The position numbers and the translations under genes are program-made. DNA of 64,000 bases from CAJBVG01 sp943371425 (lineage in GTDB: Bacteria; Bacteroidota; Bacteroidia; Sphingobacteriales; Sphingobacteriaceae), in the NCBI GenBank assembly GCA_943371425.1, contig CALRUR010000003.1:186001-250000 (forward strand). The letters are read 5' to 3'. The notes below the pieces were generated by a model. That model was given only the letters and a program-made list of their open reading frames with translations, had not been told where the DNA came from and did not search any database. Each line of letters starts with the position of its first letter. The stretch's first letter is position 1. This document shows, piece by piece, positions 26,686-35,291 of the stretch.

Positions 26686-28554
26686 TTATCGATAATTAAT
26701 CAATTCTGGTTTAGAAACATCAAAATCTTTTAAGTTTAAATTATTTATACCAATTGGGTTATATTTAAAGTTTGTACCTGTACCTGTTGGTATGTTCGGA
26801 TAAAATCCTATTGTTATTTGTATAGTGTTTACCACCAAGTTTTCTTTTCTTAATAATAAGCCTAGGCCATATGCTTGGTAAATAGTGTTAGGGTTAACGT
26901 TTGTATACAAAGGGCTACCAATTTTACCAAAGCCTGCAAATACAACAGATGCCACTTGTATACCTGCAAAATTAAATGGCGTATATATTATAGACTCTAA
27001 CTTTAATAAGGTTTTGTTTTTACCTAATACTGCAAAACTATTAAAGCCGTATAGTCCTTCGGTGCCTCTTCCGTTTAGGGTAACGGTTTCTGTGGCTAAC
27101 CTATTTAAACCATTGGTAACTTGGAAATAAACAAACTGACGCATGTTCCATTTGCCTCGCGACCATAAATCGGAAAAATAACTGGCATCTACGTTAAAAA
27201 CACCTCTAGATGCGATGTAGTTATTGTAAAACACGCCGTATTGTACAGAACCAGACAAATAACCAAAATTCATGATGTGTTGCCCGGCAGAATACCTTAG
27301 CGCATTATAGATGTACTCAGTCTTTTCCTCATCAAGTATACCAAAGATAGCATTAAAACTCCGACCTTCTGGTATATCTTCTGTATTTCCGAATCGGTAT
27401 ATTTTTTTGTCTTTGTAATACCTACGACTAGAGAAACCCAAACTAAACAAATAGAGGTTTACATCGCGATAAGAATCTAGGGTATCTAAGGATAAATCTG
27501 GGCGTTCTATAAAATCTGTTTTTACATACCGAGTACCAAGAACTAAGGAATTGGTTCGCCCATTTTCTTCGTTCTGATTAATCTTTAAACTCCTCCCTAA
27601 CCAAACATCGCTAACATTATAAACCAGGGTTGCTGGTATTATAATTCCATCGGCAACGGTATATTCTTTATTTTCTTTATACCTTGAGATACCAGCAGAA
27701 CCGGCCCATTTGGTTAATGGAGAGAAAAATGTTCTGTTAAAATTAATTCCATGAAAACGTAAAAGAGGAGAGATGTTGTAAAAAATTTTACCATCAATAT
27801 AAGTGTTTTTTAGATTATTATCACTCAACTCACCTTGCCAATTTGAAAACTTACCTTTGGTAATATCATACTGCCCGGCTTGCGTAATGCGAGAACCTGT
27901 ACCGAGTAAATTAGATTCGGTAACTCTAAAATCCGAGGAGGTAGTACTTGCACCTACACTTGCATTTATAGACCAACGATCTTGCACAATTACAATTAAA
28001 TCTACCGAATCTGCATTCTTTTTTGTTTTAGCAGGTACAATAATTCTGGCATCGCGTATGTACTCTTGCCTACGTAATAAACGTTCAGATTCTTTTACTC
28101 TTAAAGGATCAATTCTATCGCCTTTTTTAAATAAAATTAAACTCTGAATATTGCTTTGTCGAGTACCAAGGTTTACTTTATTGCCAATGTCTTCAATAAA
28201 ACCTCTACGTAAAATTAAGGTATCATCCACCTCGGTTCCAAAAGGGTCGAGCGTTTTAAAATAAACATTTCTAATAATTTTACCTTCGAATTTATTAATG
28301 CGATCTTGCTTTTGTTTGGATTGCATATTGTCTATAGGCTTAGCATCTTGTTGTGGCCTACGATATAAATTTTTAAAAACATAACGACCTAATTTTGTTT
28401 CGCTGGAGAAACGAATCATCGAACTGTCGAATTTTGTGTAATGTTTAGTTTTTGAAATACTGTCGACTAAAGGCGTAGCTGTTCCTTTATACACTAAGGA
28501 AGTAACTAATAAAAAAACAATTAAAAGGAGACTATACGCCTTCTTCTGTTTCAT
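26686..28554 (-). CDS. BamA/TamA-like outer membrane barrel with POTRA-like region
   Basis: The 622-residue protein has an N-terminal signal anchor (KAYSLLLIVFLLVTSLVYKG) and a POTRA-like segment at about 90-195 (IIRNVYFKTLDPFG... RLLRRQEYIRDARIIV... DLIVIVQDRWS). A long beta-barrel with alternating aromatic residues runs to the end. Members of the Omp85 superfamily insert proteins into the outer membrane. The essential BamA is longer with five POTRAs, so this is a paralogue of TamA-like type; the substrate is unknown. It overlaps the AI-2E gene by 23 bp. Confidence 0.82.
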   Translation of the reverse strand: MKQKKAYSLLLIVFLLVTSLVYKGTATPLVDSISKTKHYTKFDSSMIRFSSETKLGRYVFKNLYRRPQQDAKPIDNMQSKQKQDRINKFEGKIIRNVYFKTLDPFGTEVDDTLILRRGFIEDIGNKVNLGTRQSNIQSLILFKKGDRIDPLRVKESERLLRRQEYIRDARIIVPAKTKKNADSVDLIVIVQDRWSINASVGASTTSSDFRVTESNLLGTGSRITQAGQYDITKGKFSNWQGELSDNNLKNTYIDGKIFYNISPLLRFHGINFNRTFFSPLTKWAGSAGISRYKENKEYTVADGIIIPATLVYNVSDVWLGRSLKINQNEENGRTNSLVLGTRYVKTDFIERPDLSLDTLDSYRDVNLYLFSLGFSSRRYYKDKKIYRFGNTEDIPEGRSFNAIFGILDEEKTEYIYNALRYSAGQHIMNFGYLSGSVQYGVFYNNYIASRGVFNVDASYFSDLWSRGKWNMRQFVYFQVTNGLNRLATETVTLNGRGTEGLYGFNSFAVLGKNKTLLKLESIIYTPFNFAGIQVASVVFAGFGKIGSPLYTNVNPNTIYQAYGLGLLLRKENLVVNTIQITIGFYPNIPTGTGTNFKYNPIGINNLNLKDFDVSKPELINYR

Positions 28555-29587
28555 CTTTTTTGTGTATTAGAACTGGATTTGTATATGGTTTGGTGCTTTT
28601 ATTTTCGTAAATAGAAATTAGTAAAAGGAAAAATGAGATTAACAATGGGCCAAATACCAAGCCTAAAATACCAAACATGGGTAAACCAATAATTACCCCC
28701 ACTATAGAAATAATAGGGTGTATGTTGGCTATTTTTTTATTGATAATTAAACGCAATACATTATCGATGTTTGATACAATTAACACACCCCATACTAAAA
28801 TTCCGATGCCCGAATAATAATCGTTATAACTCAAGGCAATTATACCGGCAGGAATAAATACCAATGCAGAACCAACCAATGGAACAAAGCTGAGCAGGGC
28901 AGAAAGTACACCCCAAAAAAGAGGGTCGTTTATGCCAAAAATTAGAAATCCTAAACCTACACAGGTACCTTGGGCAAAGGCAATAATGCCTTGGCCAATT
29001 ACATTTGTTTGGGTTATTTTTTGTAATTCGTCTGCCAATAACAAGGAGTTTTTTTCTTTAAATGGAAGGTATTTTAATAAAGCACTCTCGAAATTTTCGT
29101 ATTCTGTAAACATAAAATACAGTACGAAATACATAATAGAGATCAGTAAAAATATATTAAGTATGGCACTCACAATGCTTGGAAAAGAACCCAAAGCCCA
29201 ACTTTCTAATTTTTGTATGGTATCTACCACACGATCCGATTGTAAATCGACGCCTAATAAACCAGAAAAATGGCTGAGGATATTGGTTATTTCTGTAGAG
29301 TTTTGAGTATAAAAACTAATTTTATTTATAACCATCCAGCTTAATATTAAAAAGGGGACAATTAATACTAGGAAAGAACTGAAAATAATAAATAAGGCAG
29401 CTAAAGAACGCTTCCACTTTCTATTTTCAATTAGTTTGATAAACCTATTTCTCAATAAAGTATACATCACTATTGCTCCTAAACCGGCAGAAACAATATC
29501 TTTTAAGGAGTATGCTAAGAAAGCTCCTAATAAAATGATGATAATTAGTATAAATATTCTCTGTTGTTTAGAAGTATAAATCGACAT
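28532..29587 (-). CDS. AI-2E family (PerM-like) transporter
   Basis: This 351-residue integral membrane protein has an N-terminal pair of helices (RIFILIIIILLGAFLAYSL, GAIVMYTLLRNRFIKL) and a C-terminal cluster of about five helices. It contains the typical GINDPLFWGVLSALLSFVPLVGSALVFIPAG block (quoted in parts). The family is named for TqsA, but most members are uncharacterised exporters; no autoinducer link can be claimed. Its 3' end overlaps the BamA-like gene, so they are one operon. Confidence 0.88.
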   Translation of the reverse strand: MSIYTSKQQRIFILIIIILLGAFLAYSLKDIVSAGLGAIVMYTLLRNRFIKLIENRKWKRSLAALFIIFSSFLVLIVPFLILSWMVINKISFYTQNSTEITNILSHFSGLLGVDLQSDRVVDTIQKLESWALGSFPSIVSAILNIFLLISIMYFVLYFMFTEYENFESALLKYLPFKEKNSLLLADELQKITQTNVIGQGIIAFAQGTCVGLGFLIFGINDPLFWGVLSALLSFVPLVGSALVFIPAGIIALSYNDYYSGIGILVWGVLIVSNIDNVLRLIINKKIANIHPIISIVGVIIGLPMFGILGLVFGPLLISFFLLLISIYENKSTKPYTNPVLIHKKDETEEGV

Positions 29588-29631
29588 GTTTTTAGCTTAA
29601 TGCTTAAATATAGTACAAATGCACCTAAAAA

Positions 29632-29660
29632 GAAAAACCGGAGCGGGCGCCCCGGTTGTT
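29632..29660 (-). terminator. Intrinsic terminator of the small membrane protein gene
   Basis: AACCGGAGC pairs with GCCCCGGTT (one mismatch, about 4-nt loop) and the minus strand continues into a T-rich run. It is GC-rich against an AT-rich background. A second small hairpin (ACGGAG/CTCCGT, 29,668-29,688) lies between it and the stop of the gene at 29,716. Confidence 0.8.
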
Positions 29661-29715
29661 TCTATTAACGGAGTTACCCATTCTCCGTATAAACTAAACT
29701 AAACTGTAGGAAGTT

Positions 29716-29871
29716 CTATGATAAACGTTTACTATATAGTACCGCAACCATTAAACTTATATTAGATATAAGTAATAAAAAATGTACCAAACCTTGTAAT
29801 CCTAAGATGAAAAAGGTGTATGCCCATGCCAAAAAAAGAATTATGGTTAGTATATATAGCGTTTTCTTCAT
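29716..29871 (-). CDS. Small membrane protein, 51 aa (DUF5670/lmo0937-like)
   Basis: I found this by reading the reverse strand: MKKTLYILTIILFLAWAYTF with ATG at 29,871 and a TAG stop at 29,716. It has two hydrophobic stretches separated by FILGLQGLVHFLL. The pattern (short N-terminus, helix, G-x-x-G-L-H, helix) is that of the small lmo0937/DUF5670 membrane proteins of unknown function. A good terminator follows, which supports it as a real gene. Confidence 0.7.
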   Translation of the reverse strand: MKKTLYILTIILFLAWAYTFFILGLQGLVHFLLLISNISLMVAVLYSKRLS

Positions 29872-30032
29872 TAAATCAAGCTTTTAATCATTTCTAAAAA
29901 AAAATTGTTCTATGCATTTTTTTTAAATTCTATTTTTTAATAAGCAATAAGCTTTTTAATGCTTGTAGAGTCATTTCCCCACTTTGTAGAATTTTTGCTA
30001 TGTAGAACGCAATTAGATTCTGCATTCTGAGA

Positions 30033-30070
30033 AAAAAACCTATCCTATAATTATAGAATAGGCTTTTTAT
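30033..30070 (-). terminator. Intrinsic terminator of the TspO signalling operon
   Basis: CCTATCCTATAA pairs with TTATAGAATAGG (one mismatch) and is bounded by a run of seven A on one side and five T on the other. It lies 46-80 bp past the tspO stop on the minus strand and closes the six-gene operon that starts near 36,554. Confidence 0.85.
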
Positions 30071-30115
30071 TAGGTAGACGTAGAATCTACACTATATATA
30101 GCGAATACTAAGCCA

Positions 30116-30586
30116 TTAATTTAAATAAACAATGCTTGCATTAAGAATGGTGGCAAATATCACCCATAACACGTATAAAATTTGAGTGGCAGCGAGCCAT
30201 TTTTCAATTTTATAAAGCGTAACAATAAATAGGAAAAGTGTAACTAATAAAAAGAGAATATCAACCAAGGCAAAGGCTGGATTCTTTAATCCGAAAAATA
30301 AAAAGGACCAAATGATGTTAAGCACAAACTGAATGATAAAAATGCTCAATACTTTTTTTGTTAGTGGATGCTTAGATTTTAACAAGCCCCATAAACAAAT
30401 GCCTAGTAAAATAAAGATGGTGGTCCATACAGGGCCGAATAAATAATTAGGCGGATTAAAAAAGGGTTTTACTAAAGTAGGGTACCAAGTATTTACAGAT
30501 TGAGCCGTAAAATAAGCACCACTAGAACCAATTATAATACAAATAATAATGTATAGTAATAATCGTAAAATTGAGTTAAGCTGCAT
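30116..30586 (-). CDS. tspO: TspO/MBR family tryptophan-rich sensor protein
   Basis: This 156-residue, five-helix membrane protein has WYPTLVKPFFNPPNYLFGPVW, the family signature, and WSFLFFGLKNPAFALVDI. TspO proteins bind porphyrins and cholesterol-like ligands and affect stress responses. I chose ATG at 30,586 (MQLNSILRLLLY) because the upstream extension has no family match; this start overlaps the kinase stop by 11 bp. Its place at the end of a two-component operon suggests it serves or modulates that signal, which is inference. Confidence 0.9.
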   Translation of the reverse strand: MQLNSILRLLLYIIICIIIGSSGAYFTAQSVNTWYPTLVKPFFNPPNYLFGPVWTTIFILLGICLWGLLKSKHPLTKKVLSIFIIQFVLNIIWSFLFFGLKNPAFALVDILFLLVTLFLFIVTLYKIEKWLAATQILYVLWVIFATILNASIVYLN

Positions 30587-32570
30587 AGTTTTTGGCTTTA
30601 ATTGGTATTTTAATGGTGAATGTTGCACCAGCACCTGGTTCACTTTTTACTCTAATATTTCCATGATGATTGAAAATAATAGTTTGACTAGCTGTTAACC
30701 CAATTCCAAAGCCTTTTGTTTTGTTTGTATAAAATGGTTCGAACAATCGTTGCTGATTTTCTGGTGAAATGCCCACCCCGTTATCAATAATTTCAATAAT
30801 TAGTTCTTCTTTTTCTAATGTAGAATTTACTATTAGCTTGCCCTCTACCGTTTCCATTGCTTCTATTGCATTTAAAATAATGTTTAACAAGGCAATTTTC
30901 ATTTTCTCTACATCAATTTCTATTTCAACATCTAAAGATATATTTAGCTCTAGCTTTATATTTTTCAATTTCAAGCGGTCTTTAGCCGCTTCAATACAAT
31001 TTAAAATAAATAAACGAGAAGATATTTTCGTAAATTCTAATTCAGTTAATTTAGAAGCATTCATTACTTCAGAAATGAGTTCATTAATTCTTAAGGTATT
31101 TCTTTGAAGGATGTCGATGTACAAACCTGTTGATTCGTTATCTTTAATTTCTTCTTTTAATTGTTCTACAGAAAGTAAAATATTGGTGAGGGGATTTCTA
31201 ATTTCATGCGTCATTAATCTTGCAAATTTATTTGCCGATTGTATTTTCTGGTAATTCAATATTGCCTCTTGCCCCATGATCTGATCGGTAACATCCATAA
31301 AGGTTACCGCAACACTATCCGCAAATTTTGTAACGTATATATCATAATGGCTTTTGGTGTTCTCACTATAAATTGTAAACCGATCTGGATTTCCAGTATC
31401 GTACACATTTTTATATTTATCAAATAAATAATTTCCAGAAGGTAAAATTTCAAAGAAAGAATTACTCAAGAGGTGCTCATAGGAGTAGCCCATGTCTGTG
31501 AGGGCTTTGTTATTTGCCATTGTCCATTTAAAGTCGATTACTTCATTTAGGCTGTTTTTAACAGGCATCATAGCCATAATTCCATTAAGCGAAGCATCTA
31601 ACACACCCACTAAGGTGTTTTGTATTTCTTCGTTTGATTTTAATTGTACATCTAATTCTTCCGATACTTTGCTTTCATTTTTATAAGTATCAATATAATT
31701 AATAGTTAAGCCTATAAATGGAACAAAGTATGAAACAGATTTTAATAGCTGAGCGGAGAAAAAATGATAATCATAAATTTCTGTAGAGCCGAAAGCCATG
31801 TGTAGCTGAGCTATTATAGACGGTATTAAACTCAATATTAATGTTTGAGAAAAGGTGTTTTTATTTTGTGTATAGAATTTCGGGAATACAAATATGCCCG
31901 CAATTAAATACAGCGCCAAAGGAATTAAATCATAAGGATGAGAAATGAATGCATTAGGATACACCATGGTGGGTGTACTAATAGATTCATCGGTTATAAT
32001 TAACACTGCATTTACAGAGAGTAAAATAAAAATTACCCCAATAAATCCTATAAAATATCGCTCACTTTTGTATTCTTCTATAAAAGTATCTTTTCGTTGT
32101 AACAAGAATATACTTACACCGAACATTAATATTAAGGCATGAAATACTCTAGAGAATAACCAAGTAAATGAACTGATGTTCATATCACTTAATTGATAAT
32201 TGATTATTTGATCGGCACTAATAATATGCACCAAATCTAACATCCCTGCACAAAACAATGCGATACCTACAATTGGTGTACTTGCATTTTTCTTAATGAA
32301 ATAATCAACAAAAGAGAGAATGGTAGTTACGAATGCAATGGTTATGGAGAAACTTACAATAAAGGTATGTATGAACTTACCTTTTAATAAAGGAGAAAGA
32401 ATTTCATTAGAGGCAAGTTCGTTTAAAGTATGTACATCACTCAGGTTTACAATTTTATTCGAATAATTTAAGTCGAACCCCAATAAATAAAGTATAAAAG
32501 GAATACTACAAATAAATGTAGTGATCAAAAAATACAGTGGGGTTATCCCATATTTATTCACTCTCGTCAT
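30576..32570 (-). CDS. Membrane histidine kinase with MASE3-like sensor and PAS domain
   Basis: The 664-residue kinase has about eight N-terminal membrane helices (residues 10-300) with LDLVHIISADQII, similar to the MASE3 sensor. A PAS-like domain (about 310-430) is followed by HisKA with MTHEIRNPLTNILLSVEQL (phosphorylated His about 452) and HATPase_c with N box ILNAIEAM and G box DNGVGIS/GFGIGL. It overlaps the downstream tspO by 11 bp and the upstream sigma-54 activator by 17 bp, so it is almost certainly its cognate kinase. Confidence 0.92.
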   Translation of the reverse strand: MTRVNKYGITPLYFLITTFICSIPFILYLLGFDLNYSNKIVNLSDVHTLNELASNEILSPLLKGKFIHTFIVSFSITIAFVTTILSFVDYFIKKNASTPIVGIALFCAGMLDLVHIISADQIINYQLSDMNISSFTWLFSRVFHALILMFGVSIFLLQRKDTFIEEYKSERYFIGFIGVIFILLSVNAVLIITDESISTPTMVYPNAFISHPYDLIPLALYLIAGIFVFPKFYTQNKNTFSQTLILSLIPSIIAQLHMAFGSTEIYDYHFFSAQLLKSVSYFVPFIGLTINYIDTYKNESKVSEELDVQLKSNEEIQNTLVGVLDASLNGIMAMMPVKNSLNEVIDFKWTMANNKALTDMGYSYEHLLSNSFFEILPSGNYLFDKYKNVYDTGNPDRFTIYSENTKSHYDIYVTKFADSVAVTFMDVTDQIMGQEAILNYQKIQSANKFARLMTHEIRNPLTNILLSVEQLKEEIKDNESTGLYIDILQRNTLRINELISEVMNASKLTELEFTKISSRLFILNCIEAAKDRLKLKNIKLELNISLDVEIEIDVEKMKIALLNIILNAIEAMETVEGKLIVNSTLEKEELIIEIIDNGVGISPENQQRLFEPFYTNKTKGFGIGLTASQTIIFNHHGNIRVKSEPGAGATFTIKIPIKAKNYAA

Positions 32571-33960
32571 TTCCCGGCTTATTTAAATTATACGATTTCA
32601 TTTTATTGTATAAAGTTTTCCTATCAATGTTTAGCATTTTAGCTGCTTTGGTTTTATTGAATTCTACTTTGCGTAATACATTGTAAATAGTTTCCATTTC
32701 GGCTTCTGCAGCGGCATTTCTAAGGCTAATATCTTTAGGTTTTTTATCTGCTTTTTTATCTTCAGAGAAGGATAGTTGTATGTTGTTTACAATTTCCTGT
32801 GGTAAGCTTTTACTTTCAATAAAATTACCAGTGCTAAGCAAACATGCGCGTTTTATTACATTGTTTAGTTCACGCAAATTACCTGGCCATTGGTAGGTGT
32901 TAAAACTTTGTAATACTTCTTCATCAAAACCAATAATGTTTTTTTGTAATTCTTTATTAGCAATGTCCAGAAAATAATTAGCGAACAATAAAATGTCTTT
33001 TTCTCTTTCTCTAAGCGGAGCGAGGTTAATACCAAACTGATTAAAACGATGGTACAAATCTTCGCGGAACTTGCCAGTTTTTACAGCCTCCAATAGGTTC
33101 TCATTAGAGGCTACAATAATGCGTACATCAATAGGAATTTCAACATTCCCACCAATTTTCTTTAATTTTTGTTCTTGTACAACTCTTAGTAATAATGTTT
33201 GAGTATCGTAGGGTAAATTGGCTATTTCATCTAAAAAAAGCGTACCGTTATTCGCTAATTCAAACAAACCTGTTTTATTAAACAGCGCTCCTGTAAAAGC
33301 ACCTTTTTCATGCCCAAACAATTCGGATCCGGCAAGTTCTTTAGAAATTGCACCACAATCTAAGGCGATAAATTCTGCATTAGCCCTTTTACTTCTTTCG
33401 TGTATGGTACGTGCAACAGATTCTTTTCCGGTACCAGTTTCACCATAAATAATAACACTGTATGGAGTAGGGGCAACCAAGTCTATTTGTTTATACAACT
33501 CTTTAGATTGTTTGCTTGTACCAACAATAAAATCCGAATTAACTTTCTTTATATTGGTTTTTGGGATTCCAGTTTCGGTAGCTAAGCTAACTTCAGAGTT
33601 CAATGCTTTTTTAATGCTCACCAATAACTCATCGGGTAAAACAGGTTTTGTTAAATAATCAAATACTCCCATTTTAATAACTCGCACGGCTACCTTAATG
33701 TCGGAATACCCTGTAATCATTAGTATCTTCACATTTTTGTTTAATGCTTTAATACTGTTAATGAGTTCAATTCCGTCCATATCGCCTAAACGGAAATCGC
33801 AGATGCACAGATCGAATGGATCTTCTTTAAGCATCTCTATCGCAGTGCTACCTTTATGCGCACACTTTACATCGTATCCATTTTTTTGTAAAAATTTTCC
33901 GAGTAAGGTACACATATCAATATCATCATCTGCTATTAGAATTTTGTGTTTACTATTCAT
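32554..33960 (-). CDS. NtrC-family sigma-54-dependent response regulator
   Basis: A receiver (ILIADDDIDMCTLL, phospho-Asp in LCICDFRLGDMDG) is followed by an AAA+ domain with Walker A GETGTGKES and the sigma-54 contact loop GAFTGA, and a C-terminal Fis-type HTH (EFNKTKAAKMLNIDRKTLYNKM). It activates RNA polymerase holding RpoN by ATP hydrolysis. I take the start at 33,960 (MNSKHKILIADD); the frame continues 8 codons upstream through an Asn-rich run encoded by (GTT)n. It overlaps the YihY gene by 8 bp and the kinase gene by 17 bp. Confidence 0.95.
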   Translation of the reverse strand: MNSKHKILIADDDIDMCTLLGKFLQKNGYDVKCAHKGSTAIEMLKEDPFDLCICDFRLGDMDGIELINSIKALNKNVKILMITGYSDIKVAVRVIKMGVFDYLTKPVLPDELLVSIKKALNSEVSLATETGIPKTNIKKVNSDFIVGTSKQSKELYKQIDLVAPTPYSVIIYGETGTGKESVARTIHERSKRANAEFIALDCGAISKELAGSELFGHEKGAFTGALFNKTGLFELANNGTLFLDEIANLPYDTQTLLLRVVQEQKLKKIGGNVEIPIDVRIIVASNENLLEAVKTGKFREDLYHRFNQFGINLAPLREREKDILLFANYFLDIANKELQKNIIGFDEEVLQSFNTYQWPGNLRELNNVIKRACLLSTGNFIESKSLPQEIVNNIQLSFSEDKKADKKPKDISLRNAAAEAEMETIYNVLRKVEFNKTKAAKMLNIDRKTLYNKMKSYNLNKPGNDESE

Positions 33961-34921
33961 TATGTTGTTGTTGTTGTTGTTCAATCTGTTTTTTCTGCAG
34001 CTTAATTTTCACCTCTCTATGTTCCACAAAAATTGCGTTCTTTTTTGGAACTATTCCCTTGCCTGCGTGTAATGAATACATGTGTGTAAACTCGGCACCA
34101 AAATAAATGATAATTGCCGAATAGTATATCCATAACAAAATAATTACTAATGATGCTGCAGCACCATAAGTAGAGCCAAGGCTTATGTAGCTTAAGTAAA
34201 AACCAATGCCCCATTTCCCAATTAAAAAAAGGATGCTTGTAAATAAAGATCCAATTAAAGCATCTTTCCAATGTATAATAGCATCTGGCAATACTTTAAA
34301 TATTACCCAAAATAATAATGTTAATATAATAAATATAAATACTGAATTTACATGGTTAGCAAATTCTATCGGGAAAAATGGAAATAAATCATTTATTCGA
34401 TTGCTAAAACCTGTAATAATGCTATTAATGGCTAAACTTATAAATAAGATTATGCCCATGCCTACCAATATTAAAAAAGAAAGCAAACGATCGAATAAAT
34501 ATTTTAATATGCTTCTCCTCGGTTTGGGTTTAATACCCCACATAAAATTTATAGAACTTTGAATTTCTGCAAACACACCGGTAGCACCTATTAACATGGT
34601 TACAATTCCAATTACTGTAGCCTTTAATCCTTCTTTAATTACATCAGCATCACCAATCATGCTTTGTATCTGCAAAGCAGCTTCATCTCCCACATACATT
34701 CGTATTTGCTGATAGAGCTCTCCTTGTACAGCTTGGTTTCCTAAAAATATACCCGTTAAAGAAATAATAACAATTAACATGGGTGCCAATGAAAATATAG
34801 TGTAATATGCTAAGGATGCACTTAATTTAATGGCATTGTCTTCTAAAAACTCATCCCATGATGATTTTACAATCATCATATACAACATCATTCTTTTCTT
34901 TATGGCGTTTGGGTATTTCAT
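33953..34921 (-). CDS. YihY/BrkB family membrane protein
   Basis: This 322-residue protein has six membrane helices with the YihY-type SASLAYYTIFSLAPMLIVI (about residues 29-47) and a conserved SYISLGSTYGAAASLVIILLWIYYSA block. The family is called ribonuclease BN in older annotations, but that is a known misnomer; its function is unsettled. The C-terminus runs QKKQIEQQQQQ, encoded by the same trinucleotide run that encodes Asn in the next gene's extension. It sits inside a signalling operon. Confidence 0.88.
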   Translation of the reverse strand: MKYPNAIKKRMMLYMMIVKSSWDEFLEDNAIKLSASLAYYTIFSLAPMLIVIISLTGIFLGNQAVQGELYQQIRMYVGDEAALQIQSMIGDADVIKEGLKATVIGIVTMLIGATGVFAEIQSSINFMWGIKPKPRRSILKYLFDRLLSFLILVGMGIILFISLAINSIITGFSNRINDLFPFFPIEFANHVNSVFIFIILTLLFWVIFKVLPDAIIHWKDALIGSLFTSILFLIGKWGIGFYLSYISLGSTYGAAASLVIILLWIYYSAIIIYFGAEFTHMYSLHAGKGIVPKKNAIFVEHREVKIKLQKKQIEQQQQQHNE

Positions 34922-34923
34922 TT

Positions 34924-35283
34924 TTATGATATCATTCTGTTTACTACCTCAAGTATATTTTCTTGAGTAAATGGTTTTCCTAAAAAAATATCAGCTCCTT
35001 TTTGTACCGCTACTTCCTTTTCTCTCTTTGTATCAAATGCACTAATGGCAATTACTTTAATGCTAGGGTGTGCATTTTTAATGCTCTGTATCTCGTCGAA
35101 GCCACTACCATCTGAAAGATTATTATCAATAAAAATTAAATTATAAGCAGAAATTGTACTGTGTTTTAATTCTTTTATGGAGTGTATGCTATCCACTTTA
35201 TGAAATTTTTTCTTTAGAAATATCGTAAGTAAAAAACAAATGTCTTTTTCATCATCTAAAATTAAAATAGCAGCATCGCTCAT
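34924..35283 (-). CDS. Stand-alone receiver-domain response regulator
   Basis: This 119-residue CheY-like protein has acidic pocket residues in ILILDDEKDICFLL, the phospho-Asp in NLIFIDNNLSDGSGF (about residue 53) and the conserved Lys in FLGKPFTQEN. It has no output domain, so it likely relays phosphate or controls a partner. The hybrid-less kinase upstream (stop 35,292) is 8 bp away, which fits a cognate pair. Confidence 0.9.
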   Translation of the reverse strand: MSDAAILILDDEKDICFLLTIFLKKKFHKVDSIHSIKELKHSTISAYNLIFIDNNLSDGSGFDEIQSIKNAHPSIKVIAISAFDTKREKEVAVQKGADIFLGKPFTQENILEVVNRMIS

Positions 35284-35291
35284 TTTTAAAC

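Noticed and set aside
34206..34562. 118-codon plus-strand frame
   Set aside because: Antisense to the YihY gene; the membrane helices of YihY give hydrophobic-looking reverse frames and no homologous pattern is seen.
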